Shown: positions 26,301 through 34,612, counted from the first letter of the stretch. The stretch: 59,176 nucleotides of DNA from DSUN01 sp035527715 (GCA_035527715.1 DATKZY010000137.1:1-59176); one strand, 5' to 3'. Notes: a model not told the origin generated them from the sequence alone. Numbers and translations are program-made.

Positions 26301-27454
26301 CGGCACCAGAACTCCAGCGTCCCGGCTTCCAGGCCCCAGTGCACGGACCTGGGGTCCGGGTTGAACGCCCCGGAGGTCAGCGTGCCCTCCGAGGCGCCGT
26401 TGAAGGCCAGCCGGCGCTGGCCTGTGAACTCGAAGCCCCGGTTGAGCGGCGCCCGCTCGAGCGCGCCCGCCACGAACCCGCCGTTCGAGGCCGCCGGCCA
26501 CGGCCACCGCTCCCCGGGCCGAACCACCACACGGTCCAGCCACACGGTGAAGAAGGACTCGGGGCCTGTCACGGCCTCTCCCGTGTCGGCATCGCGCACG
26601 GTGCAGCGGAAGCGGACGCGCACGGTCACGCTCGCCGCCGCGGGGTGGAACCGCCCCCGCTCGCGGAACTGCACAAGCTGCCCCGCCGCGAGCTCGATCG
26701 TCAGCCACCGCGGGTCAACGGCGCACTCCGGGATCCGCGAGCCGTCCGCTCGGCGCTGCTCGAGCTCGATCGAGACGGGCGCGCCGTAGGCCGCACGCTC
26801 CGCCAGCAGGTCGCACTCGAAAACCATCCCCTGCCCGGCGAATGCCTGCACGTCAATCTTCTGGGACACGCCGGCCTCGCGCGGGGCACCCCTCGGCGTC
26901 GCTTCGTCCACGACGACCTTCAGCGACCGCTCCCCCGTGGTGTGCTTGAACCGCCCGAAGCGGACGAGTGTGGTCGGCGTCGCCTGCCAGCCCGAGGCCT
27001 CCTCCTCGAAACCACCGTTCGACAGCAGATTCTCAGGCGGAAGGAGCTTCGGGTCATGCACCCGCGCCTTGATCCCTCGGTCTCTGGTATCGAAGTAGAT
27101 GTCGGCAGCGCTGGCCTCGCCTGCCTTCGGCCGGGCCACCCACGCCAGATACTGCCATTCGCGGCCGTCCGCAGGATCGAGCTCGCTGCGAAGCGCCGCC
27201 GGGACTTCCGTCCCCCGCTCGACGACGCGAACGGAGCCAGGATCGAACTCTCCTCCGACCCCCGCGTGCTTCAACAGCAGCGGGAAGTCCACGGCCACTT
27301 CGACCGGCCGCGGCACCTCGTCGCGACAGGGGGTGGGACGGACGACCGTCGTGCGGAGCCGCCACCGCGGCCCCCACCACGCGGCCCCCTCGCCGCCAAA
27401 GGCCGTCGCGCAACCCACAAGGCCCAGGACGACCGCCCCCAACCAGGCGCGCAT
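23354..27454 (-). CDS. large secreted protein with LamG-like and transglutaminase-like domains
   Basis: 1366 residues with a signal peptide (AWLGAVVLGLVGCATAFGGE; the Cys could be a lipobox). Order seen: an N-terminal beta domain (30-160), an NGGFEEEASGWQ carbohydrate-binding-like segment, a LamG/concanavalin fold (about 350-560, with AGQWHHLAATWDFPKAHLQLFVDG), then a region with Cys772, His797/798 and Asp813 spaced like the transglutaminase catalytic triad (QCGPLNHTLRKLF, SGTHHQF, LFDLSPRVYW), and beta domains to the end. It may process peptide- or glycan-linked substrates outside the cell; not a family I can name with confidence. Confidence 0.7.
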   Translation of the reverse strand: MRAWLGAVVLGLVGCATAFGGEGAAWWGPRWRLRTTVVRPTPCRDEVPRPVEVAVDFPLLLKHAGVGGEFDPGSVRVVERGTEVPAALRSELDPADGREWQYLAWVARPKAGEASAADIYFDTRDRGIKARVHDPKLLPPENLLSNGGFEEEASGWQATPTTLVRFGRFKHTTGERSLKVVVDEATPRGAPREAGVSQKIDVQAFAGQGMVFECDLLAERAAYGAPVSIELEQRRADGSRIPECAVDPRWLTIELAAGQLVQFRERGRFHPAAASVTVRVRFRCTVRDADTGEAVTGPESFFTVWLDRVVVRPGERWPWPAASNGGFVAGALERAPLNRGFEFTGQRRLAFNGASEGTLTSGAFNPDPRSVHWGLEAGTLEFWCRPSWNADDGAERLFFEGVAYGHRLQSRLRKLGADGRNRLEFTIADAGGTARTVRGPAALRAGQWHHLAATWDFPKAHLQLFVDGKRVAAQGPGKEPWPSSLTPKGKTKGIGIGDDDSRSLPMQAFLGGGKECRAGGTEAVLDEFRISDVPRYAADFAPPREEFAADEHTRALFHFEGERDGTHGGDDRFVRGHLVCDLELQEEKVPLDLFTDGRIERRDVAVRPHARRELFEANRAETRLVVTRPFRALPDPRLVECRERSVERTVAGANDDFVLKVEGDFEPLMRSVTFEHAKGAPAKTLLIPHLRANDNVVPFSVESLAATLAPTAAREAERALEAFRYALATTNYFDAPYCETLPDHSPTRGARHRPRVSYTLLKALNIYPFDQCGPLNHTLRKLFLSAGISSNNASGTHHQFEQAFYGGSWRLFDLSPRVYWLDRDNATVASRRAIEEDPYLKIRQGGNVCAWLRGRRGRATFGTAERPHRMDFSLRPGERVSFCWHNEGRWFELTGNRAPLPLAKIPPCFGNGAILYEPVAEGEAAAFDNMAIEAPPNALPTLRARDPAREASLTYRVSCPYILSDLRVSGAYGASQPGAIRLLLSFDEGKTWSEVWRNPQGNGVMNADLRERVSARYAYWLKIAFAPGEGTRLASPRVRTTFVASPLALPGKLRLGENRVQFVGGPPAAPVRTVCRWVERHKTDLGASLNALSFYLDGDETQRSLFVAAPGAKLPIAVSVTGRRFRGEAWLVGPFFGHSSAPAETPIEVADPSKPGRAEFVVSVPSVNEGEIFPIEVRLRDGERERVLQAQLLVAEAPLVREAERADAAEGKVAAAALAEASGAATMAFTGAGKLAFDFTAAREGKHALWLRARWEPDSSARLSLTLDDGPPRELRAAALIGFSDWADPHRAHTKMFAHFGEQYGHWAWYRIPDVPLAAGKHRLALGAEAGAAFDALLLLPQNDVMERAAVNLFQNWNFAPWQNPH

Positions 27455-27514
27455 GTGACCCCCTCAACCCCAGCAGTACTCCCAACGCTTGCCGAACGCG
27501 CTCCTGCACATCCC

Positions 27515-27557
27515 TCGCCATATCATACTCCGTTCTTGACGAGGAGCAACCGGCGCA
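27515..27557 (-). promoter_or_regulatory. candidate promoter for the LamG/transglutaminase-like and propeller genes
   Basis: The minus strand reads TTGCTC, 16 nt, then TATGAT within about 27520-27550, roughly 65 nt before the start at 27454. It is divergent with the promoter at 27536-27564. Exact hexamer positions are approximate. Confidence 0.35.
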
Positions 27558-27564
27558 CTACGAT
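27536..27564 (+). promoter_or_regulatory. promoter for the rightward oxidoreductase/DUF4091 genes
   Basis: TTGACG (27536-27541) and TACGAT (27559-27564) with a 17-nt spacer. It rules out the ATG at 27562, which lies in the -10 box, and favours ATG 27605. Confidence 0.45.
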
Positions 27565-27604
27565 GGGAGCACCCGAGGACGAATGCTGGAAGGACGCTTT
27601 GCCG

Positions 27605-28621
27605 ATGGGAAGAATCCGAGTGATGATCCTGGGGCCGGGGTGGGTGGCCGGCGAGCACATCAAGGGCTACTGCCGCGACCCGCGGGCGGAAATCGTCGCC
27701 GTGGTCGGCTTCCGGCCCGAGGATGCCGCCCAATGCGAGAAGTACCGCCGTCAGCACGGCTTCCCAGGCCCCTACTACGACGACCTGGGGAAGGCCCTGG
27801 CCGAATCGGGCGCCCAGGTCGCCTCCGTGTGCACCATCAACCACATGCACTACGCGAACGCCCTGGCCGCGGTCGAGGCGGGGCTGCACGTGTTCTGCGA
27901 GAAGCCGCTGGCGCTGACGGCCGAGCAGGTGGACGCCCTGGTCGCCGCCGCGGCCAGGCGCAAGGTCGTCACCCACGTCGGGCACGTCGTCCGCTGGTAC
28001 TCCGCCGTCGCCGAGCTGAAGCGAAAGGCCGACGCCGGCCTCTTCGGCGCCTTCTACTACGGCGAGGCCGACTACTTTCACCAGTACCTCGGCGAGTGGA
28101 AGACCAAGGCCGCCACGGGCGGCTCCTCCTGGCTCATGGGCGGCATCCACGCCCTCGACCTGCTGCTCCACTTCATGGGCTACGACTCGCCTGTCGCCGA
28201 GGTCTACGGCGTCTGGCAGCCCGCCCAGTGGCGCAAGGACTTCGATTACGAGACCTCGTCGTGCGCGATCCTGCGCTTCGCCGACGGGCGAATCGGCAAG
28301 GTGGCGACCGACGCCGAATCGGCCGTGCCCTACACTTTCCGCCTCCACCTCCACGGGACCAAGGGCGGCATCCACCAGGCCCTCTACCACACGCCCGACC
28401 TGCCGCCCAGGCAGTGGGCCAAACAGGAAGGCCAGTATCCCGACGACTGGCAGGTCGCCGAGCACCCCTTCCCTGCCGAAGTCAGCTATTTCCTCGACTG
28501 CGTCGAGAGCGGCGGCGACTCCGACCTCTCCTTCGCTCGCGCCGCCAAGGCATACCACCTGGTCTTCGCCATCGAGGAATCCGCCCGAACGGGCAAGCCC
28601 GTCAGAGTCACGCGGAACTGA
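27605..28621 (+). CDS. Gfo/Idh/MocA family oxidoreductase
   Basis: 338 residues, cytoplasmic. The nucleotide loop MILGPGWVAGEHIKGY is at the start, the family signature CEKPLALT at about 98-105, and the substrate-domain segment WLMGGIHALDLLLHF near 178. The family oxidises or reduces sugars and polyols with NAD(P). Start chosen over upstream in-frame codons because GGAAGG precedes it and the promoter lies at 27536-27564. It leads a rightward group with two secreted proteins (12 nt and 2 nt gaps), so it may act on a sugar released by them. Confidence 0.88.
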   Translation: MGRIRVMILGPGWVAGEHIKGYCRDPRAEIVAVVGFRPEDAAQCEKYRRQHGFPGPYYDDLGKALAESGAQVASVCTINHMHYANALAAVEAGLHVFCEKPLALTAEQVDALVAAAARRKVVTHVGHVVRWYSAVAELKRKADAGLFGAFYYGEADYFHQYLGEWKTKAATGGSSWLMGGIHALDLLLHFMGYDSPVAEVYGVWQPAQWRKDFDYETSSCAILRFADGRIGKVATDAESAVPYTFRLHLHGTKGGIHQALYHTPDLPPRQWAKQEGQYPDDWQVAEHPFPAEVSYFLDCVESGGDSDLSFARAAKAYHLVFAIEESARTGKPVRVTRN

Positions 28622-28633
28622 AAGGATGGGAAG

Positions 28634-29536
28634 ATGAAACCGGCCCCCGCGTTGGTCGCCGTGATGGTCTTGTGCTGCCTGGGCATCTCTGCCCGGGGGG
28701 GCCAGCAGACCGTCGTCGAGGGGAGGGAGGAGGTGCTCTGCCTCGATGGCCTGGGCGATCCCGCGCGCTGGGGGCCGGCGGAGTGCACGGTCGAGGAGTC
28801 GAAGGAACTCAAGGCCCAGGGCCGCCCCACGCTCCACTTGCACATTCCCGTGGACCACCTGGCCGGCGAGAAGGAATACCCCATCGGCTGGCCGCGAATG
28901 TACGCGGACCTCAAGGAGGAGGAGAAGGGCTGGACGGACTTCGAGCGCTTCGAGTTCCTGGCCTACGCCACGATGTCGCGCAAGAGGGCGCCGAGGCAGG
29001 CCCTCAGCTTCCAGGTCCTCTGCCCGGACCGGCGGAACGCCTTCCACCGCAACCTGAGCGAAATCCAGCTCGGCCAGTGGGTGCGGCTCTCGATCCCCAT
29101 CCGCTCGATCAAGAGCGCGAAGGACGCCGCACGCCTGGGCTTCAACATCTCCGAGAGCGACTACAAGCACGGGGACAAGCTGGACTTCTATCTCGGCGCG
29201 TTCCGCCTGGTGCGAGCGGCGGAGTTCGGCCTGACGAGTCTCAAGGTGCTCAACCCCGTGCTCTACCAGGACCGGCCGACACTCAAGGTGGAGCTCGACG
29301 TGGCCGGCCCGCCGCAGAAGGTCGCCCAGGGCCTGCCGCTGGCCCTCCGCACGGGCGAGCGGACCATCCGCCTCAACGCCCTCGCCGTCCAGCGCGGCCT
29401 TCAGAGCGTAGAGGTTGACCTTCGCGAGCAGAAGCTCGAGCCGGGGGCATACACCCTGATCGCCTTCGACGATGACCCCGCCCGAGGAAAGGTCGCACCG
29501 TTCCGTCTGGTGGAAAGCCCATGGCAGGAGAAATAA
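28634..29536 (+). CDS. secreted beta-rich protein, possible carbohydrate-binding domain
   Basis: 300 residues with a signal peptide (MKPAPALVAVMVLCCLGISARGG). The body alternates strands and contains phrases such as LGQWVRLSIPIRSIK and YLGAFRLVRAAE, which resemble the carbohydrate-binding jellyrolls found with glycoside hydrolases. The C-terminal 80 residues look like an immunoglobulin-type beta sandwich. I recognise no catalytic motif. It is between the oxidoreductase and the DUF4091-like gene, with 2 nt to the latter's ATG. Confidence 0.6.
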   Translation: MKPAPALVAVMVLCCLGISARGGQQTVVEGREEVLCLDGLGDPARWGPAECTVEESKELKAQGRPTLHLHIPVDHLAGEKEYPIGWPRMYADLKEEEKGWTDFERFEFLAYATMSRKRAPRQALSFQVLCPDRRNAFHRNLSEIQLGQWVRLSIPIRSIKSAKDAARLGFNISESDYKHGDKLDFYLGAFRLVRAAEFGLTSLKVLNPVLYQDRPTLKVELDVAGPPQKVAQGLPLALRTGERTIRLNALAVQRGLQSVEVDLREQKLEPGAYTLIAFDDDPARGKVAPFRLVESPWQEK

Positions 29537-29538
29537 AG

Positions 29539-31914
29539 ATGGCCGCACACTCGGTTCTCCTGACGGCGACGCTGCTGGCCTTCGCCAGCGCGCAGGGGGA
29601 AACCGTCCGCGTGGACTTCGGGACGGAGACCTCCCCCGTCCACCCGGGCTTCATCCGCGTGACACACAAGACCGTCTTCGGCGAGGGGACGCCTGTCGGA
29701 TGGGTGAACCCCGTCGGCTTGGTTTCGCGTGACATGCCCCTGTCGCGGGACTGGACGGTCAACGCATCCAGCGGGCGCAAGGTTCCCCCACCCATCTACA
29801 CGACCGATCTCCGCCAGGACCACGTCGGCGGCCAGGGGTCTGCCCTGCTTCGCCTGCGCGTCCGGGACGGCCCCTGCCGCCTCTGGCTCCTCTGCGGCAC
29901 TGCCGGCGGCAACCGCGACCAGGTGTGGAACTTCCGCGTGGCCTCGGGGAACGAAAGCGACGAGGCCACCTTCTGCGGCCCCCACACGGCCCGCGTCATC
30001 GAGCTGCGCGCCGAGGCGAAGGGGGGCACCCTCGACCTCGCGTTCTCGACCCGGAGCCGCTGGACGGTCTGCGCCCTTCTCGCCGTGCCCGAGGCGGAAT
30101 GGGCGCGGGTGCAGGCGGGCGAGATCGCGAAGATCGAGCAGGAGGTCTTCGTCCTCCCCGACGACGTCCTCAAGACCTGGAAGCACACGCCCCACGAGGA
30201 CACCACTCCCCTCCCCGCCTTGGGGTCACATCTTCATTTGGCACATAGCCGCCATGTGCGAAATGAAGATGCGACCCCGGCCGAGACGCAGCGCGGCTTC
30301 GCCATCTGCCATCGCCACTACCTCTCGCCCATCTGGCCAAGCACGGTGCCGAAACGCGACGAGTGCGACCCAACGCTCCGAGCCTTCGCCGCCCAGGATG
30401 AGTACGAGCCGCTCGCCTTCACCGTCCTCCCGTTGAGGGACTGCTCGCGCGTCGCCGTCAAGGTGAGCGACCTGAGGACCCCCGACGGGAAGACCATCCC
30501 CAGCGACGACATCAGTATCCGCTACGTCCGCTACATGCACGTCCGCCCGAACTACAGCTCCTCCGGCGTCTACTATCGCGCGCCCGACGTCCTGATGCCC
30601 TTCCGCAAGCCCCAACCCCTCGTCAAGGGCGAGGGTTTCCGCGTCTGGATCACGGTCTACGCCGACGCCTTCGCGCCGGAGGGCCTCTACAAGGGGCAGG
30701 CGACCGTGTCGGTGGACGGCCAGCCGCCCGTCCCCGTGCCCATCGTCTTCCGCGTCCTGCCCATCACGCTCGAGAAGGACCATTCCATCGTCTACGGGAT
30801 CTACTACCGCCATCCGTACGACTCGATGATGCGGGCGCCCGATGCCTTCTCGCGGCAGTGGTGGCGGCGCAAGGCGGAACTCGAGGCCGCCGACATGGCC
30901 GCCCACGGCAACAACGCCATCGTCGCCGGCATCGGCGGGCGGATGGACGCGAACGGGAGATGGCTCCTTGACTTCGAGCCGCTCGCCAAGAAGGTCGCCC
31001 TCTGCCGCCGCTACGGCCTCGACAAGCCCATCATCTGCCACATCCCCACCGACGCCGCGTACGCCAAGTACATCAAGGGGGGAATGGGCTCCCACCTCCG
31101 CCTCCTCAAGATGCCCCCGAAGGAGTTCTTCGACGACATGACCGAGCTGGTCCGAGCCATCGAGGCCGGCCGCCGGAGCCGCCAGTGGCCCGAGCTCCTC
31201 TACTACCCGGTGGACGAGCCCTCGACCGTCGAGCTCTCCGTGCAGTTCATGACCGAGGTGATGAAGGCCATCAAGCGCGTGCCAGGCGTCCGCACCTACG
31301 CGACCGCCGACCCCGCCCACGAGCAGTTCGCGCCCATGAAGCCCTGGGTGGACGTGTGGTGCTGCCAGCCCTTCAGCCTGTCCCGCGAAGCGATCCTCGA
31401 CGACATGAAGAAGCGGGGCGTCGAATACTGGTGCTACCCAAACCACATCAACGGCGAGAACGACCACACGCCCGCCGCCGGCGCCCGCATGACCTACGGC
31501 TTCGGCTTCTGGCGCTCGGGCTTCCGGGCACTCACCCCCTGGATCTACCAGTCCAGCACCGGCGACCCCTGGAACTGCCTCGACGGCGGCTACATGGACT
31601 TCTTCAACCGCACGGACGACGACGCCAGCCCGATCCCGGTCGCCCTGTGGGAGGCCTATCGCGAGGGGATTGACGACGGTCGCTACGTCACTACCCTCGA
31701 GCGCTGGATCGAGCGTGCCCGCGAGGCCGGCCACGCCGACCTCGCCAAGGCGGCCGAGGCCGACCTCCGCTTCGTCTGGGACGCCATCGAGGTCCAGGAG
31801 AAATACAAGTATGACGGCCTCTGGGACCCCGAGGCGTTCGACACCTTCCGCTGGCTCCTGGCCCGCCAGATCCTCGGATTGCAGGAGGCAGTGACCCGGG
31901 GGAGCGCCAGGTAG
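29539..31914 (+). CDS. secreted DUF4091-like (GH123-type) protein with an inserted palindrome
   Basis: 791 residues from ATG 29539, with AGGAG overlapping the previous gene's end; an ATG at 29521 is a poorer choice. Signal peptide about 1-20. A beta domain to about 250, then a region with MRYVRYMHV-like and PEGLYKGQATVSV phrases, and a C-terminal alpha/beta part with LLYYPVDEPS (probable catalytic acids), YGFGFWRSG and REGIDDGRY, all typical of DUF4091/GH123-like glycosidases. About residues 229-247 (GSHLHLAHSRHVRNEDATP) come from a 57-nt palindrome. Substrate unknown. Confidence 0.72.
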   Translation: MAAHSVLLTATLLAFASAQGETVRVDFGTETSPVHPGFIRVTHKTVFGEGTPVGWVNPVGLVSRDMPLSRDWTVNASSGRKVPPPIYTTDLRQDHVGGQGSALLRLRVRDGPCRLWLLCGTAGGNRDQVWNFRVASGNESDEATFCGPHTARVIELRAEAKGGTLDLAFSTRSRWTVCALLAVPEAEWARVQAGEIAKIEQEVFVLPDDVLKTWKHTPHEDTTPLPALGSHLHLAHSRHVRNEDATPAETQRGFAICHRHYLSPIWPSTVPKRDECDPTLRAFAAQDEYEPLAFTVLPLRDCSRVAVKVSDLRTPDGKTIPSDDISIRYVRYMHVRPNYSSSGVYYRAPDVLMPFRKPQPLVKGEGFRVWITVYADAFAPEGLYKGQATVSVDGQPPVPVPIVFRVLPITLEKDHSIVYGIYYRHPYDSMMRAPDAFSRQWWRRKAELEAADMAAHGNNAIVAGIGGRMDANGRWLLDFEPLAKKVALCRRYGLDKPIICHIPTDAAYAKYIKGGMGSHLRLLKMPPKEFFDDMTELVRAIEAGRRSRQWPELLYYPVDEPSTVELSVQFMTEVMKAIKRVPGVRTYATADPAHEQFAPMKPWVDVWCCQPFSLSREAILDDMKKRGVEYWCYPNHINGENDHTPAAGARMTYGFGFWRSGFRALTPWIYQSSTGDPWNCLDGGYMDFFNRTDDDASPIPVALWEAYREGIDDGRYVTTLERWIERAREAGHADLAKAAEADLRFVWDAIEVQEKYKYDGLWDPEAFDTFRWLLARQILGLQEAVTRGSAR
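30222..30278. repeat. 57-nt palindromic element inside the DUF4091-like gene
   Basis: GGGGTC (30222-30227) pairs with 30273-30278, CATCTTCATTT (30229-30239) with 30261-30271, and GCACAT (30241-30246) with 30254-30259 around AGCCGCC, with one mismatch between blocks each time. 57 nt is 19 codons, so it is inserted in frame. Confidence 0.9.
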
Positions 31915-31926
31915 CACAATGGCACG

Positions 31927-31954
31927 TTGCCCAGCACCCCGTTTCTGCTATAAT
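31927..31954 (+). promoter_or_regulatory. promoter for the VapBC-like module
   Basis: TTGCCC (31927-31932) and perfect TATAAT (31949-31954) with a 16-nt spacer; TGC directly before gives an extended -10. Start expected near 31961, about 32 nt before the ATG. Confidence 0.6.
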
Positions 31955-31992
31955 GTCCGGTGGAAGAGAGGCCACGACCGAGGAGCAATGCG

Positions 31993-32247
31993 ATGGTCGC
32001 CGTCAAAGCAAAGTACGAGGATGGGAAGGTCGAGTTGCCCCCTGACTTCACCGGCCACAAGCCCTGTGAGGTCACCGTCCTATTCCCCGAGGATGCCGCC
32101 CCCAAGCGGAAGCTCGGCGACAGCGAGGCCTTCCGTCGGGCCGCGGGAAGCTGGCGCGACATGGACTGCGAGGCGATCAAGAAGATGATCTACGAGTCCC
32201 GCAAGGACCACGGGACCAGGAAGCCTCCACGGTGGCCAAATACCTGA
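31993..32247 (+). CDS. AF2212-like antitoxin (VapB-type)
   Basis: 84 residues from ATG 31993, preceded by GAGGAG. It begins MVAVKAKYEDGKVELPPDF, the pattern of AF2212/DUF104-like antitoxins (VKAxYENGxIKLPE). The middle carries CEVTVLFPED. The C-terminal part, from about residue 40, is charged and helical, probably the toxin-binding part. It overlaps the following toxin start (GTG 32232) by 16 nt, so they are coupled. Confidence 0.72.
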   Translation: MVAVKAKYEDGKVELPPDFTGHKPCEVTVLFPEDAAPKRKLGDSEAFRRAAGSWRDMDCEAIKKMIYESRKDHGTRKPPRWPNT

Positions 32248-32633
32248 TAGACACGGACTGGGCCATTGACTATCTAGCTGAGAAACCGGAAGCTGTTGCG
32301 GCAGTCGGCGGCTTGCTGGAGGGCACCGTGTCCATCAGCGCCGTCTCCGTGGGAGAGTTGTGTGAGGGAGCGCACCTCAGCCGCAACCCGGCAGAGAAGC
32401 TCAAGAGCCTTGACGCCTTCCTCTCTCGCCTGGCCGTGCTGGATGTCACAGAGCTCACGGCCCACATCTTCGGCAAGGAGCGGGCGCGATTGCGGCAGAA
32501 GGGCAGGCTGATCGAGAACCTCGATCTTCTCATCGCGGCGACCTGCCTGGAACACGACCTGCGGTTGCTCACCAACAACCTCGCGCACTTCGAACGAATC
32601 GAGGGGCTCCAGATCGGCCTCGCCGAGGAGTAA
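32232..32633 (+). CDS. vapC: type II toxin VapC, PIN domain ribonuclease
   Basis: 133 residues from GTG 32232. PIN acidic residues: Asp in YLIDTDWAIDYL, Glu in SVGELCEGA, Asp in ENLDLLIAATCLEHDLRLLTNN and the final Asn/His cluster. VapC toxins cleave tRNA or rRNA and are held inactive by VapB. It follows the antitoxin with overlapping reading frames. The locus has its own promoter, is intact, and ends 21 nt from the convergent oxidoreductase gene. Confidence 0.88.
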   Translation: MAKYLIDTDWAIDYLAEKPEAVAAVGGLLEGTVSISAVSVGELCEGAHLSRNPAEKLKSLDAFLSRLAVLDVTELTAHIFGKERARLRQKGRLIENLDLLIAATCLEHDLRLLTNNLAHFERIEGLQIGLAEE

Positions 32634-32654
32634 GCTCGGCCATTTCCCCTCGCC

Positions 32655-33923
32655 CTACAGCCGCCACGGCTCGCGGTAGGGGCGCTGGAGGAAGCGGTTG
32701 GCCTCCGCGTCGTCGGGGAAGCACTGCGCCACGGGGTCCCAGCGGAGCTTGCGGCCGACCAGCCAGGCGATGTTGCCCAGCAGGCTCCAACTCGTCACAC
32801 GATAGCCGATCTCGACGTCGTAGACGGGCCGCTTGCGGGTCTGGACGCACTCCAGCCAGTTGCCGAAGTGGTCGTTGCTCTCGTAGAGGTGCAGCTCGCT
32901 GCCGCGCGTGGGCGACAGGTCGGCCTCGCCCTTCACCAGCGTCGGCCGGAAGAAGCCGTCCACCGTCGCCTGCGGGCCGATGAACTGCATGTTGAGCTTG
33001 CCATCGCCCGGCTGCTCCCAGGTGAGAATGAACTTCGGGTTCTCGAACTCGCAGCGGACGCGGAGCTCGACGGGCACGTCGTACATGCTCTCGGGGTTGT
33101 GGCTGGCCGTGGCCTCGATGGCGACGGGGCCGGTCTCGTCGGCGCCCATCGCCCAGGAGACGACGCCCATCATGTGCGTGCCGTTGTCGGTGATGAAGCC
33201 GCCCGCGTAGTCCATCCAGAAGCGGAAGTTGAAGAGGCAGCGGCTCGGATGGTAGGGCGCCCAGGGGGCGGGGCCGAGCCACAGATCCCAGTCCAGGTCG
33301 GCCGGCGGCGGAACGGGCGGTGCGACCTTGGCTCCCCAGTTCCTCTCGTGCGAGAGGCGCACCGTCTCGATGCGCCCGAACCGGCCGTTGCGCATCCACT
33401 CGCAGAACTGGCGCATGTGGGCCATCGAGCGGTACTGCGAGCCCATCTGCACCACGCGGCTGTAGCGGCGGGCGGCGGCGACCATCGCCTGGCCGTCGGC
33501 GATCGTGCGGCAGAGCGGCTTCTCGCAATACACGTCCTTCCCGCTCTGGCAGGCCATCACGGTGATGAGGGCGTGCCAATGGTCGGGCGTGCCGGTGGCC
33601 ACGGCGTCAATGTCCGCGCGGTCCAGGATCTGGCGGAAGTCCCGCACCGCGTCGCAACTGCCGCCGATGGCCTTCTGGGCGCGCGCGGCGTGTGGCGCGT
33701 AGACGTCGCACACGGCGACGACGGTGCACCGCGGGTAGCGGTTCATCCCCAGCAGCGCCATGCCGCGTCCGCCCGTGCCGATCACGCCGGCCTGGATGCG
33801 GTCGCTGGCGGGCGCCTTGCCCTCCGCTCCGAGCGCCCCGCTCGTGAGGAAGTACGGAGCCGGCAGCGCGGCGCCGAGCGCGGCCAGGAACCCCCTTCGC
33901 GTGGCGCCGCCACAGTGTCCCAT
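32655..33923 (-). CDS. Gfo/Idh/MocA family oxidoreductase with Tat-type signal
   Basis: 422 residues from ATG 33923, with GGAGG upstream. The N-terminus TRRGFLAALGAALPAP is a twin-arginine signal. The Rossmann motif GVIGTGGRGMAL (about 44-55), the CEKPL signature, and a C-terminal domain with WMDYAGGFITDNGTHMMGV are typical of the secreted group of these oxidoreductases that is expanded in planctomycetes. Cofactor NAD(P) is expected; substrate unknown. Promoter at 33953-33981. Confidence 0.9.
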   Translation of the reverse strand: MGHCGGATRRGFLAALGAALPAPYFLTSGALGAEGKAPASDRIQAGVIGTGGRGMALLGMNRYPRCTVVAVCDVYAPHAARAQKAIGGSCDAVRDFRQILDRADIDAVATGTPDHWHALITVMACQSGKDVYCEKPLCRTIADGQAMVAAARRYSRVVQMGSQYRSMAHMRQFCEWMRNGRFGRIETVRLSHERNWGAKVAPPVPPPADLDWDLWLGPAPWAPYHPSRCLFNFRFWMDYAGGFITDNGTHMMGVVSWAMGADETGPVAIEATASHNPESMYDVPVELRVRCEFENPKFILTWEQPGDGKLNMQFIGPQATVDGFFRPTLVKGEADLSPTRGSELHLYESNDHFGNWLECVQTRKRPVYDVEIGYRVTSWSLLGNIAWLVGRKLRWDPVAQCFPDDAEANRFLQRPYREPWRL

Positions 33924-33952
33924 GGAAAGCCTCCTTCCCTCAGCCGTCCGCA

Positions 33953-33981
33953 AGCATACCCGGCGCGCCGGCGCGGATCAA
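33953..33981 (-). promoter_or_regulatory. promoter for the Tat-type oxidoreductase
   Basis: Minus strand TTGATC (33981-33976) and TATGCT (33958-33953), 17-nt spacer; it overlaps the last codons of the upstream GNAT gene. Start near 33946, 23 nt before the ATG. Confidence 0.45.
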
Positions 33982-34553
33982 GCCAGGCCCGGCACGGCAG
34001 CGACGGCGGCTGCCCAGTATGCCGGGGCAACCACCTCGCGAAGGCGGCGCCAGGCCTCCAGCTCGCGGTCGGCACGAATGTCGGGGACGAAGCCGAACTT
34101 GAGGTACAGGTTGACCGCGGCGGTTCTGGCCGTGTTCGTGGTCAGGTAGGCGCTCTCGTGGCCCAGCTCGAGCAGGCGGTTGCACGCGAGGGTGAGCAAC
34201 GGCTTCGCGAGCCCCCGCCCCTGCTCCTCGGGCACGATGGCGACCCAGTGGAGTCGCCCGAAGGGGCGGCCGCGGTACCGGTCGTTGCGCCACGCGGTCG
34301 CGGTGCCGATCTCCCGCCCCAGGGCGTCGCACAGGTAGAGCTGCCGCCGGGCGAGCGGCCCGTGGTCGTCGCCGAACTGCTCGCGGAACTTCCCCTCCGG
34401 GAAGGTGTTCAGCGCATCGGCCGCCCGGTGGATGCGCAGCCAAGCCGCCTCGTCGCCCGGCCGATGCCATCGAGCCGAATAGGGCGGGGGCAATGGGAAT
34501 TGCGGGATGCCCGCCAAGCGCTCGCGAATCATGGCGACCGACACGCTCTCCAT
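33978..34553 (-). CDS. GNAT family N-acetyltransferase
   Basis: 191 residues from ATG 34553, which has AGGAG at the right distance; upstream in-frame starts fall at or before the expected transcription start. The acetyl-CoA motif A is VAIVPEEQGRGLAKPLL, with the later motif B NTARTAAVNLYLKFGFVPD. The N-terminal half has no other recognisable domain. The substrate (small molecule or peptide N-terminus) is unknown. Monocistronic with promoter at 34584-34612. Confidence 0.85.
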   Translation of the reverse strand: MESVSVAMIRERLAGIPQFPLPPPYSARWHRPGDEAAWLRIHRAADALNTFPEGKFREQFGDDHGPLARRQLYLCDALGREIGTATAWRNDRYRGRPFGRLHWVAIVPEEQGRGLAKPLLTLACNRLLELGHESAYLTTNTARTAAVNLYLKFGFVPDIRADRELEAWRRLREVVAPAYWAAAVAAVPGLA

Positions 34554-34583
34554 CCCGCGCTCCTGTGAAGCCATCGGCTGTCC

Positions 34584-34612
34584 ACTATACAAGGCTCCCG
34601 TCCCGACCGCAA
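34584..34612 (-). promoter_or_regulatory. promoter for the GNAT gene
   Basis: Minus strand TTGCGG (34612-34607) and TATAGT (34589-34584) with a 17-nt spacer; start near 34577. Confidence 0.45.

Noticed and set aside
24800..27604. Long N-terminal extension of the Gfo/Idh/MocA gene
   Set aside because: It is antisense to the LamG/transglutaminase-like gene and precedes the promoter at 27536-27564.
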